A DNA stretch of 6,936 nucleotides from CAVSZB01 sp964420395 (GTDB lineage: Bacteria > Krumholzibacteriota > Krumholzibacteriia > LZORAL124-64-63). Of the stretch, positions 1 through 6,935 are shown piece after piece (within the stretch, counting starts at the first letter, position 1; each line of letters begins with the position of its first letter). A program made the translations under genes and the position numbers. Location of the stretch: positions 1 to 6,936 of the forward strand of contig CAYQTJ010000163.1 of assembly GCA_964420395.1 (NCBI GenBank), in the 5' to 3' direction. Below the pieces are notes generated by a model. It did no database searches, had not been told where the DNA came from, and saw only the letters and a program-made list of their open reading frames with translations.

Positions 1-81
1 CCCGGCGGCGACGGCCGCCGCGGAGGCCCAGAACAGCGGCCCCGATCCCTCCTGCAGAGCGTCCAACAGAGTCGATTCCAC
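1..81 (-). CDS. N-terminal fragment of a probable membrane protein, function unknown (runs off the left edge)
   Basis: An open frame of 27 codons begins with GTG at 81-79 and continues past the left edge. It reads MESTLLDALQEGSGPLFWAS followed by an Ala/Val-rich stretch. The pattern is a short amphipathic lead followed by a hydrophobic segment from about residue 15, which looks like the start of a membrane anchor. The GTG is preferred because the purine run AAGGGGG (95-89) lies 7 bases upstream. An ATG at 88-86 in another frame directly abuts that run and gives a Gly/Arg-rich product. The frame opens 3 bases after the HDOD stop, so it is probably the next gene of the same operon. The family cannot be named from 27 residues. 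A membrane-anchored signalling or PilZ-type protein would suit the context, but that is a guess. Confidence 0.5.
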   Translation of the reverse strand, partial: MESTLLDALQEGSGPLFWASAAAVAAG

Positions 82-84
82 CGC

Positions 85-1002
85 TCATCCCCCTTCCGAC
101 GCCGCGGGCTGGCCCACGGCGAGGATCTGTGCCGTCGCCTCGACCTCGGCCGCCGTCCGCGCCACCAGCGGCCCCAGCCGGCTGCGCCGCAGCCAGACGC
201 CGCGCCGGGCGAGCGCCAGCCGGACGGCGGGCGCCAGGCGATGGCGCGTGCGCCGGGCGGTGAAGCCGAGTCCGGCGCGGTTGGCCAGCAGGTCGGCCAC
301 GTGGACCATCTGCACCAGTTCCTGCTCCGCCAGCGCCGGTTCCTGCGCGAAGCCGGCGCCGTGATGGGCCGCCACCGCGGCGGTGATGCGATCCGGCAGC
401 CGCCAGTGGCGGCATGCCAGCCCCCCCACCTCGGCGTGATCGCACCCGTAGACCCGGCGCTCCTCGCCCAGGGCGTCCCGCCCGGCGTTCACCCCGGCGA
501 CGACCTCCCGCATGGCGGACGGATCGGCCAGGTAGAGCACCAGGCGGCCGATGTCGTGCAGGAACCCGGCCACGTAGTGCTCGCCGGGATAGACCCGCCA
601 GAACGGGCGGCAGAAACCGCGCGCGAGGCTCCCGGCCATGAAGGCGTGCTTCCAGTACTCCCGCGTGGAGAAGGCGCTCACCCCGGGCGGCTCGATGGCC
701 GCGATCACGTTGAGGCTGAGCGCGAGGTCCCGCACCTGGTCGAAGCCGAGCAGCATGATCGCCGCCTCGAGGTCCGAGACCGTGCGGGAACAGCCGTAGT
801 AGGCGGAGTTGGCCAGCTTCAGGATGCTCGTGAGCAGGCCGGGATCGAGCGACACGACCTGCGACAGGTCGCCGGCGCTGGCGTTCTGATCGCTGGAGAT
901 CTCGACCAGCCGGGACACGACCCCCGGCAGCGCCGGCAGCCGCCCCACGGCCTGCACCAGGGCCTGGGCGCCCTCCGGACGGATCGATCGGGTGTTGGCC
1001 AC
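85..1002 (-). CDS. HDOD-domain signalling protein
   Basis: The 305-residue product is a single HDOD domain (an HD-related output domain) with a short N-terminal lead and an Arg-rich C-terminal helical region. Family marks are LPALPGVVSRLVEISSD (residues 22-38), DPGLLTSILKLANSAYYG (53-70), FLHDIGRL (147-154), and DHAEVG (188-193) leading to HWRLPDRI (199-206). No receiver, GGDEF or EAL domain is present. HDOD proteins act in bacterial signalling and regulation, often without a proven enzymatic activity, and some are tied to motility. Unusually many HD-type metal-ligand positions are kept: H119, H149-D150, H189, H213/H214 and D237. The start is GTG at 1002, with GGGGAG just upstream and a 15-base gap from the preceding stop. 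It is the third gene after the putative sigma-54 promoter, so co-expression with fliA is likely. A role in flagellar regulation is inferred from context only. Confidence 0.9.
   Translation of the reverse strand: MANTRSIRPEGAQALVQAVGRLPALPGVVSRLVEISSDQNASAGDLSQVVSLDPGLLTSILKLANSAYYGCSRTVSDLEAAIMLLGFDQVRDLALSLNVIAAIEPPGVSAFSTREYWKHAFMAGSLARGFCRPFWRVYPGEHYVAGFLHDIGRLVLYLADPSAMREVVAGVNAGRDALGEERRVYGCDHAEVGGLACRHWRLPDRITAAVAAHHGAGFAQEPALAEQELVQMVHVADLLANRAGLGFTARRTRHRLAPAVRLALARRGVWLRRSRLGPLVARTAAEVEATAQILAVGQPAASEGG
89..95 (-). promoter_or_regulatory. Ribosome binding site that decides the start of the left-edge gene
   Basis: AAGGGGG on the minus strand overlaps the last codons of the HDOD gene. 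It is 7 bases from the GTG at 81 and 0 bases from the ATG at 88, so it supports the GTG start. Its position suggests translational coupling to the HDOD gene. Confidence 0.45.
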
Positions 1003-1017
1003 GGCTGCTCCCCGCCC

Positions 1018-1356
1018 TCAGGCGCGCGTGTCGATGAGTCTGCCGACGTCGGGCTCGCCGCCCTCCGGGCCGGCCGCCGGCACGGCCTCGTCCGCCGCGG
1101 CCGTCGCCTGTTCCGGCGTCCCCTCTTCCGGCGGGCGCTCCCGCCGCCGGCGCTCCCGTTCCGCGTCGGCGTCGATCCGCTTGCGCTCGGCCTCGTCGGC
1201 CTTGCGCACCCGCTGCACCTTCGCGTCCTGGCTGGCGTCGAGCCGCTCCGAGAAGGGGGTCGTGGGGTGGTGGGTCTGCTGCCCCTTCAACTGGGTCTGC
1301 GCCACGGACCCCAGCTGGACGATGGTCGTCTGCAGCGATACCCCGTCTCCCGCCAC
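1018..1356 (-). CDS. Small charged flagellar-locus protein, function unknown
   Basis: The 112-residue product starts with GTG at 1356, with GGAGG 7 bases upstream. It lies 27 bases after the sigma-factor stop and 15 before the HDOD gene. Residues 1-30 are polar and Gln/Thr-rich (SLQTTIVQLGSVAQTQLKGQ). Residues about 44-75 are a dense Lys/Arg/Glu/Asp stretch likely to form a charged helix or coiled coil. Residues 76-100 are low-complexity Pro/Ala/Glu. The last residues are VGRLIDTRA. From memory, small proteins with a variable charged middle and a C-terminal G-hydrophobic-hydrophobic-D-x-R/K-x ending occur near fliA in delta-type flagellar clusters, which fits this one, but I know of no assigned function. 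There is no signal peptide or membrane segment, so it is probably cytoplasmic. The tight packing argues that it is a real gene. Confidence 0.75.
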   Translation of the reverse strand: MAGDGVSLQTTIVQLGSVAQTQLKGQQTHHPTTPFSERLDASQDAKVQRVRKADEAERKRIDADAERERRRRERPPEEGTPEQATAAADEAVPAAGPEGGEPDVGRLIDTRA

Positions 1357-1383
1357 GACAGGTCCTCCGGCGGCGCCAGCCGC

Positions 1384-2304
<921 letters not shown>

Positions 2305-2310
2305 CTCCTG

Positions 2311-2316
2311 CCCCTT
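2311..2316 (-). promoter_or_regulatory. Ribosome binding site that decides the fliA start
   Basis: AAGGGG on the minus strand lies 6 bases before the ATG at 2304. It overlaps the codons that would follow the alternative GTG at 2319. The GTG itself is preceded by CCAACCAC, which has no purine-rich motif, so the ATG is the better start. Confidence 0.5.
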
Positions 2317-2346
2317 CACGTGGTTGGCGGTGCGGTCGCTCCCGCT

Positions 2347-2361
2347 GCACGAACCGTGCCA
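2347..2361 (-). promoter_or_regulatory. Putative sigma-54 (-24/-12) promoter for fliA and downstream genes
   Basis: The minus strand reads TGGCACG-GTTC-GTGC. The known sigma-54 consensus is TGGCACG-N4-TTGC. All positions match except the first T of the -12 element, and the GG and GC doublets have the required spacing. Transcription would begin near 2335, giving a leader of about 30 bases before the ATG at 2304. The site lies in the 92-base gap between the small membrane protein gene and fliA, where an operon promoter is expected. Sigma-54 promoters need an enhancer-binding activator such as FlrC, FleQ or FlgR; none is encoded here. I judged this by eye, without a genome-wide scoring background. 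Confidence 0.6.
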
Positions 2362-2374
2362 TCCTCAAGCACGG
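2354..2374 (-). repeat. Short inverted repeat overlapping the -24 element
   Basis: The minus strand has CCGTGC, a 9-base spacer (TTGAGGATG), then GCACGG, a perfect 6-base-pair inverted repeat. Its right arm covers most of the -24 element of the putative sigma-54 promoter. No T-run follows, so it is not a typical intrinsic terminator. It could be an operator half-site pair, an RNA hairpin in read-through transcripts, or chance in GC-rich DNA. Confidence 0.3.
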
Positions 2375-2396
2375 CAAGACCTTCCGGCCGGCCCCC

Positions 2397-2642
2397 TCAG
2401 CGGGCGGGCGGCGGCTCGCGGCCGCCGGGCGGCGGCGGCCCGCCGGGCGGGGGCGCCGGGCGGTTCTCCGCGAGGACCCCGGCCCGGAACACCATGGCCA
2501 GCAGCGCGAACACGGTGAAGAAGGCCAGGTAGGCGATGCCTGCCCGCTTGAGCGCGGTCCAGGGGCCGCTCTCCCGCCAGATGGACACGCCGAGCGCGAT
2601 CAGGGCGGCGGCCAGCGAGATCGTGTTGACCAGTCGCTGCAT
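2397..2642 (-). CDS. Small two-helix inner-membrane protein with a proline-rich tail, function unknown
   Basis: The 81-residue product has two predicted membrane helices, at about residues 4-22 (LVNTISLAAALIALGVSIW) and 33-55 (RAGIAYLAFFTVFALLAMVF). A short positively charged segment with Trp and Lys-Arg connects them. The tail of about 25 residues holds three proline runs (64-66, 69-72, 77-79) separated by glycines. The start is ATG at 2642. The sequence GGGAGTGAGG a few bases upstream is a good ribosome binding site and overlaps the end of flhF, only 6 bases away, so translation is probably coupled to flhF. It occupies the place where flhG often stands. I do not recognise a named family. 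A flagellar-basal-body or export-related membrane role is inferred from position only. Confidence 0.75.
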   Translation of the reverse strand: MQRLVNTISLAAALIALGVSIWRESGPWTALKRAGIAYLAFFTVFALLAMVFRAGVLAENRPAPPPGGPPPPGGREPPPAR

Positions 2643-2648
2643 TTTGCC

Positions 2649-3782
2649 TCACTCCCGGGCGGCGGCGGCCAGCCCCTCGGCGCCGCCGAGCAGGCGCCGG
2701 ACCAGGTCGTCGGGACGCGCCAGCTCCGGACCGGGGCCGGGCCAGGGGGCGGCGGAGGTGAAGGAGAACGGCCACGGCAGCCGCACCCCGGCGTCGAGCA
2801 GCTTGCCCGGCAGCCGCGTGCGGTCCAGCCGGGTCACGGCCGTCCAGTCGCAGCTCCAGTCGCGCGCCGCCTGCCAGAGATCGGCCCGCTCGCGCAGATC
2901 GCCGTCGGCGGGGAGCACCAGGTGGCGGTGGAACGCGCCGTTGCCGACCACGAACGCCTGCAACTCGCCCGCCGCCCGCAGCGGGGCGCCGTGCAGGGCC
3001 GGCGTATCGACCAGCACCGCGTCGTAGGCGCCGAACTTGTCGGCGTGCCGCGCGAACTGGTCCGGCCGGTGCATGACCGCGGCGTCGTACCCGTGGGCGG
3101 CCGCTTCGAGCTGCAGCCGCCGGATCTCGCCGCCGTGGCGCGGCAGCAGGCTCAGCACGAGCGGGCGCCGGCCGGCGGCCGCCAGCCGCGCCGCCACGCC
3201 GAGCACCAGGTCGCTCCGGCCGCAGCCGGCCTCGCCGAGGAAGACGTGCACGCCGCCGAGCTGCGGCCAGTCGCTGGCGCTCGCCCGCAGGAGGGTGCCG
3301 AGGTGGCGCACCGCCGCGTCCCGGCCGTGCCGCCTGCCCTCCGGCAGGCGGGCGAAGGCCGCGGCCGTCCGCTCGACCACGTCGGCGGAGGCGCCGGCGC
3401 GCAGCAGGGTCCGGGCGAGCGGGTAGTCCCCGCCGGGCGCCGCCTCCGGCCCGCCGCCCGCCAGGGCGGCCACCAGCCGCTCGATCCGCTCCACCTCTTC
3501 CGCCAGGGCGTCGGCGAGGTCGGTCCCGGGAACCGGCGCGCGCCGGGCCGGGCGGCGCGCCAGCCCGCGGCCGGCCGCCCCGGGCGGGGCCACCCGCACC
3601 TCCACCACCCGACGCTGCCCGAGGCCGTCCTCCTGCCGCACCGACACCGTCCGGCTGTCGATCACGCAGGCGTCATCGCCGTGCAGCTCGCGCGCGCGCT
3701 GCAGGGCTTCCGTGAGCGTCGGCGCGGTCACCGTCGCCGGCCAGCCGTCAGGCGACGGCCTGCTGCTCGCTGCGGAGGCCAT
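2649..3782 (-). CDS. flhF: Divergent FlhF-like SRP-family GTPase with degraded nucleotide-binding motifs
   Basis: FlhF is an SRP-type GTPase that recruits early flagellar components to the cell pole. This 377-residue protein has the typical FlhF N-terminus (TAPTLTEALQRARELHGDDA, residues 19-38), a short charged linker (about 65-115), an N domain (about 120-175) and a G domain (176-377). Motif comparison: G1 is GEAGCGRS (183-190) where FlhF normally has GPTGVGKT, so the lysine is replaced by Arg189. The usual DTYR segment is LLPRHGGEI (212-220). G3 is DTPALHG (259-265) instead of DTAGR. G4 is TRLD (317-320) instead of TKLD. The C-terminal LPxxF-like end is kept. GTP binding or hydrolysis is therefore probably weakened or lost. 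The ATG at 3782 gives a 35-base overlap with flhA and has a weak ribosome binding site. A GTG at 3731 is possible but would remove the first beta strand. Confidence 0.82.
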   Translation of the reverse strand: MASAASSRPSPDGWPATVTAPTLTEALQRARELHGDDACVIDSRTVSVRQEDGLGQRRVVEVRVAPPGAAGRGLARRPARRAPVPGTDLADALAEEVERIERLVAALAGGGPEAAPGGDYPLARTLLRAGASADVVERTAAAFARLPEGRRHGRDAAVRHLGTLLRASASDWPQLGGVHVFLGEAGCGRSDLVLGVAARLAAAGRRPLVLSLLPRHGGEIRRLQLEAAAHGYDAAVMHRPDQFARHADKFGAYDAVLVDTPALHGAPLRAAGELQAFVVGNGAFHRHLVLPADGDLRERADLWQAARDWSCDWTAVTRLDRTRLPGKLLDAGVRLPWPFSFTSAAPWPGPGPELARPDDLVRRLLGGAEGLAAAARE

Positions 3783-5859
3783 GGGTCACCACCGTTCCGG
3801 CCGGCTGCACCAGCGAGGCGGAGGCCACCTCGGTGTAGCCCATCACGGCCAGGCTTGGGTACGTCGGCTCGATGAGCCGCTTGATGAAGAAGCGGATGGG
3901 GGTCGGCACCAGCAGCACCGGCGGCCGTCCCTGGGCGTAGGCGCCCTGCAGCGCCGACTCGAGGCGCTCCAGGAACTCCTGGGCGAAGCGCGGGTCGAGC
4001 AGGACGGCCCCGGCCTTGTCGGAGTCGCGGGCGGCGCGGGTGAGCACCTGCTCGGTCTCGGGGTGGAGCGAGACGACGTGGATCTTGCCGTCCGCCTCCG
4101 TGTACAGCGCCGAGATCGACCGGCGCAGCGCCTCCCGCACCTTCTCCACGAGGTCGTCCAGGGAGATCGCGGCCCCGGCGTGGTTGGCCAGCGTCTCGAG
4201 GATCGTCACGATGTCGCGCACCGGGACCCGCTCGTGCAGCAGCGACCGCAGCACGTTGTGCAGCGTGTTGACCGGCACCTTGTCCGGCACCAGGTCCTCG
4301 ATGAGCGCCGGCGCGAACTCGCGCACCTTCTCGCACAGCTCCTTGATGTCCTGCCGCGACAGCAGCTCGTCGGCGTGGGCGCGGATGGTCTCCGACAGGT
4401 GGGTGGCGAGCACGGCCGCCGGCTCCACGACCGTGTAGCCCTCCAGCTCGGCGGCCGCCTTGTGGTGCCGCTCGATCCAGAGCGCCGGCAGCCGGAAGGC
4501 CGGCTCGGTGGTGCGCACGCCCGGCACCTCCCCCTCGCCGGGGCGCAGGCTCATCGCCAGCAGGCGGTCGGGCATGAGGCTGGCCCGGGCGATCTCCACC
4601 CCCTTGAGCCGGATGAGGTAGCCGTGGGCGTCGAGCTGCAGGTTGTCCCGCACGCGGATCGGGTGGACGAAGATGCCGAGCTCCGAGCCGATCTGCCGGC
4701 GCACGCTGGCGATCCGGCGCAGCAGGTCGCCGCCGCGCGCCTCGTCCACCAGGGGGATCAGGCCGTAGCCGATCTCCAGCTCGAGCCGATCGAGCACGAA
4801 CAGGTCCTCGCCCCTCGGCTCGTCGGACGCCGGCGCCGGCTCGGGCGCCAGGGCCGCTTCGGCCTCCTCGGCCATGGAGGTCTCCACCGCGCCGACCCGC
4901 TTGCTCATCATGCGGCCGACGGCGAAGGTCGCGCCGCCGAGCACGAGGAACGGGAGGTTGGGCAGGCCCGGCACCAGGCCGAGCACGATCAGCGCGCCGG
5001 CCGCGACGTCCACGGCGCGCGACTGGCGGAACAGCTGCAGCGCGAGCGTCTGGCCGAGGTTCATGTCGCCGCTCTGGCGGGTCACGACCATGCCGGCGGC
5101 CGTCGACACGATCAGCGCCGGGATCTGGGTGACGAGGCCGTCGCCCACGGTCAGCATCGTGAAGCGGCGGATCGCCTCGCCGGCCGGCAGCTTCAGCTGC
5201 ACCATGCCGATGATGAAGCCGCCCAGGATGTTGATGACCGTGATGATGATGCCGGCGATGGCGTCGCCCCGGACGAACTTGCTGGCGCCGTCCATGGCGC
5301 CGAAGAACTCGGCCTCGGAGGCGATCTGCGCGCGGCGCGAGCGGGCGTCGCGCTCGGTGATGAGCCCGCTGTTGAGGTCGGCGTCGATCGCCATCTGCTT
5401 GCCCGGCATGGCGTCGAGAGTGAAGCGCGCGGCAACCTCGGCGATGCGGCCCGAGCCCTTCGTGATGACGAGGAAGTTGACGATCACCACGATGCCGAAC
5501 ACGATCACGCCGATGACGTAGTTGCCGCCGATGACGAAGTGCCCGAAGCTCTCGATGACCCGTCCCCCCTGGCCGCTGCTCAGGATGAGGCGCGTGGCGG
5601 CCACGTTGAGGGAGAGCCGGAACAGCGTGACGATCAGCAGCAGCGACGGGAAACTGGAGAACTGCAGCGGCTCCTTGAGGTAGAGCGCCACGAGCAGGAT
5701 GACGATCGAGAAGGCGATGTCGAAGGTGATCAGCAGGTCGAGCGCCATCGCGGGCACCGGCAGGATCATCAGTCCCACCACCGCGAGCACCATGACGGCG
5801 CTCGCGAGGTTGCTGTTGGCCAGCAGCAGGTCGCGATCGATGCCCTTGTCCTGCGCCAC
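3748..5859 (-). CDS. flhA: Flagellar type III export gate protein FlhA
   Basis: FlhA is the large inner-membrane subunit of the flagellar export gate. It couples proton flow to export, and its cytoplasmic ring docks chaperone-substrate complexes. The 703 residues match the usual family length (about 690-710). The N-terminal half has about eight membrane segments between residues 19 and 317. It carries the family signature FRLSLNVAATRLILSS (80-95) and the cytoplasmic FHIPEP loop with RFTLDAMPGKQMAIDADLNS (145-164). A Glu/Ala/Pro-rich linker (about 325-350) leads to the cytoplasmic domain (about 352-690), including GYGLIPLVD (364-372) and LVPDKVPVNTLHNVLRSLL (523-541). The start is GTG at 5859, 14 bases after the flhB stop, with GAAAGG and GGAG purine runs just upstream. 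The end overlaps flhF by 35 bases. No key element looks damaged. Confidence 0.98.
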   Translation of the reverse strand: MAQDKGIDRDLLLANSNLASAVMVLAVVGLMILPVPAMALDLLITFDIAFSIVILLVALYLKEPLQFSSFPSLLLIVTLFRLSLNVAATRLILSSGQGGRVIESFGHFVIGGNYVIGVIVFGIVVIVNFLVITKGSGRIAEVAARFTLDAMPGKQMAIDADLNSGLITERDARSRRAQIASEAEFFGAMDGASKFVRGDAIAGIIITVINILGGFIIGMVQLKLPAGEAIRRFTMLTVGDGLVTQIPALIVSTAAGMVVTRQSGDMNLGQTLALQLFRQSRAVDVAAGALIVLGLVPGLPNLPFLVLGGATFAVGRMMSKRVGAVETSMAEEAEAALAPEPAPASDEPRGEDLFVLDRLELEIGYGLIPLVDEARGGDLLRRIASVRRQIGSELGIFVHPIRVRDNLQLDAHGYLIRLKGVEIARASLMPDRLLAMSLRPGEGEVPGVRTTEPAFRLPALWIERHHKAAAELEGYTVVEPAAVLATHLSETIRAHADELLSRQDIKELCEKVREFAPALIEDLVPDKVPVNTLHNVLRSLLHERVPVRDIVTILETLANHAGAAISLDDLVEKVREALRRSISALYTEADGKIHVVSLHPETEQVLTRAARDSDKAGAVLLDPRFAQEFLERLESALQGAYAQGRPPVLLVPTPIRFFIKRLIEPTYPSLAVMGYTEVASASLVQPAGTVVTHGLRSEQQAVA

Positions 5860-5873
5860 GCTCCGCTACCTTT

Positions 5874-6935
5874 CTAGGCCCGCTTGAGGCGGTACACGTA
5901 GGCCAGCACCTCGGCCACCGCCTGGTAGAGGCTTTCCGGGATGTAAGCGCCCAGCTTGACGGTGCGGTAGAGCGACCGCGCGAGCGGCTTGTTCTCGAGC
6001 ACCGGCACGCGCGACTCCCGCGCGATGCGCTTGATCGTCTGCGCGAGGCGGTCCTTCCCCTTGGCCACCACGCGCGGCGCCGCCTCGCCCGGGGCGTAGC
6101 GCAGGGCGACGGCGAAGTGGTCCGGGTTGGTCACGATGACGTCGGCCTTCGGCACGTCCGCCAGCATGCGCCGGCGGGAGGCCTCGAACTGGATGTGGCG
6201 CACGCGGGCCTTGATCTGCGGATCGCCCTCGAGGTCCTTGTGCTCCTGCTTGACCTCCTGGCGGGACATCTTGAGGTTCTCCTCGTACTGCCACTTCTGG
6301 AAGATCCAGTCGGCCAGCGCGAGGATCGCGATGAACGCCAGCAGCCGGTACAGCAGCTTGGCGAACGCGACCCGGCCCAGGTGCAGGATGCCGTCGAGCG
6401 GCAGCAGCGGGGAGGCGGCCAGGTCGCCGGCCGCGCCGCGGATCGCGCCGTAGGCCAGGAGCGTGATGAGCCCGATCTTCAGCACGTTCTTGAGCAGGTC
6501 GAAGCCGACCCGCTTGCCGAAGAAGCGCTTCATGCCGTTGACGGGGTTTAGCCGTCCGGGGTCGAAGGCGAGCGCGTCGGTGCTGACGTGGAAGCCGATC
6601 TGCATCAGGTTGGCCCCCACGCCGGCCACGCAGACGCCGATCAGCAGGGGAGCCATCGCCTCCAGCATGACGCGCAGGTTCCCGCCGGCGATGGCCACGA
6701 GCGCGCCGGCGTTGTCGGCGCGCAGCAGGTGGGCCTGGCCGAAGAGATAGGCCGCGTTGCGCCCCATGACGGCGGTCATGTGCCCGGCGCCGGCCAGGAT
6801 CAGGCTGACGCCGGCCAGCAGGACGAAGGCGGCGTTGATCTCGTCGCTGCGCGTGACCTGGCCCTTGTTCCGGGCCTCGTCACGCCGACGTTGGGTCGCC
6901 CTTTCGGTGCGATCGCCGCCCGGGCCGTCAGCCAT
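5874..6935 (-). CDS. flhB: Flagellar type III export switch protein FlhB, with NPDH in place of NPTH
   Basis: FlhB is the inner-membrane export component whose cytoplasmic domain switches substrate specificity from rod/hook to filament after cleaving itself. The 353 residues fit the family (about 350-380). The N-terminus has the usual charged lead (ERATQRRRDEARNKGQVTRS, residues 11-30). Four membrane segments follow, at about 33-51, 90-110, 150-168 and 187-208. The connecting helix (WQYEENLKMSRQEVKQEHKD, 215-234) leads to the cleavage domain. The autocleavage motif reads N270-P271-D272-H273 in VIVTNPDHFAVALRY, where family members normally have NPTH. Asn and Pro, between which cleavage occurs, are kept. 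The C-terminus (ENKPLARSLY, ESLYQAVAEVLAYVY) is canonical. The ATG sits one base from the right edge, so its ribosome binding site and upstream neighbour (often fliR) are not visible. Confidence 0.97.
   Translation of the reverse strand: MADGPGGDRTERATQRRRDEARNKGQVTRSDEINAAFVLLAGVSLILAGAGHMTAVMGRNAAYLFGQAHLLRADNAGALVAIAGGNLRVMLEAMAPLLIGVCVAGVGANLMQIGFHVSTDALAFDPGRLNPVNGMKRFFGKRVGFDLLKNVLKIGLITLLAYGAIRGAAGDLAASPLLPLDGILHLGRVAFAKLLYRLLAFIAILALADWIFQKWQYEENLKMSRQEVKQEHKDLEGDPQIKARVRHIQFEASRRRMLADVPKADVIVTNPDHFAVALRYAPGEAAPRVVAKGKDRLAQTIKRIARESRVPVLENKPLARSLYRTVKLGAYIPESLYQAVAEVLAYVYRLKRA

Noticed and set aside
2305..2319. Longer fliA start at GTG 2319 adding MKGQE
   Set aside because: There is no ribosome binding site in front of it, while AAGGGG lies 6 bases before the ATG at 2304. 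The extra residues are not part of the sigma domain.
2376..2460. GC-rich palindromic stretches (such as GGCCGGCC) as a possible terminator after the small membrane protein gene
   Set aside because: No T-run follows on the minus strand, and such palindromes are expected by chance at this base composition.
2365..2775. Minus-strand open frame overlapping the end of flhF and the small membrane protein
   Set aside because: The product is Arg/Ala-rich. The overlapping 81-residue frame has a clear ribosome binding site and two membrane helices and explains the region better.
3728..4336. Second minus-strand open frame within flhA
   Set aside because: The product is Ala/Gly/Arg/Pro-rich low-complexity sequence fully inside flhA in another frame. 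It has no start or ribosome-binding evidence stronger than flhA's own.
3712..5877. Plus-strand open frame of 721 codons opposite flhA
   Set aside because: It mirrors flhA almost exactly, has biased His/Asp/Arg/Gln composition and no domain signature. It is a shadow of a canonical gene.
5866..6294. Minus-strand open frame inside the 3' part of flhB
   Set aside because: It is an out-of-frame, Arg/Gly-rich translation of flhB codons with no independent support.
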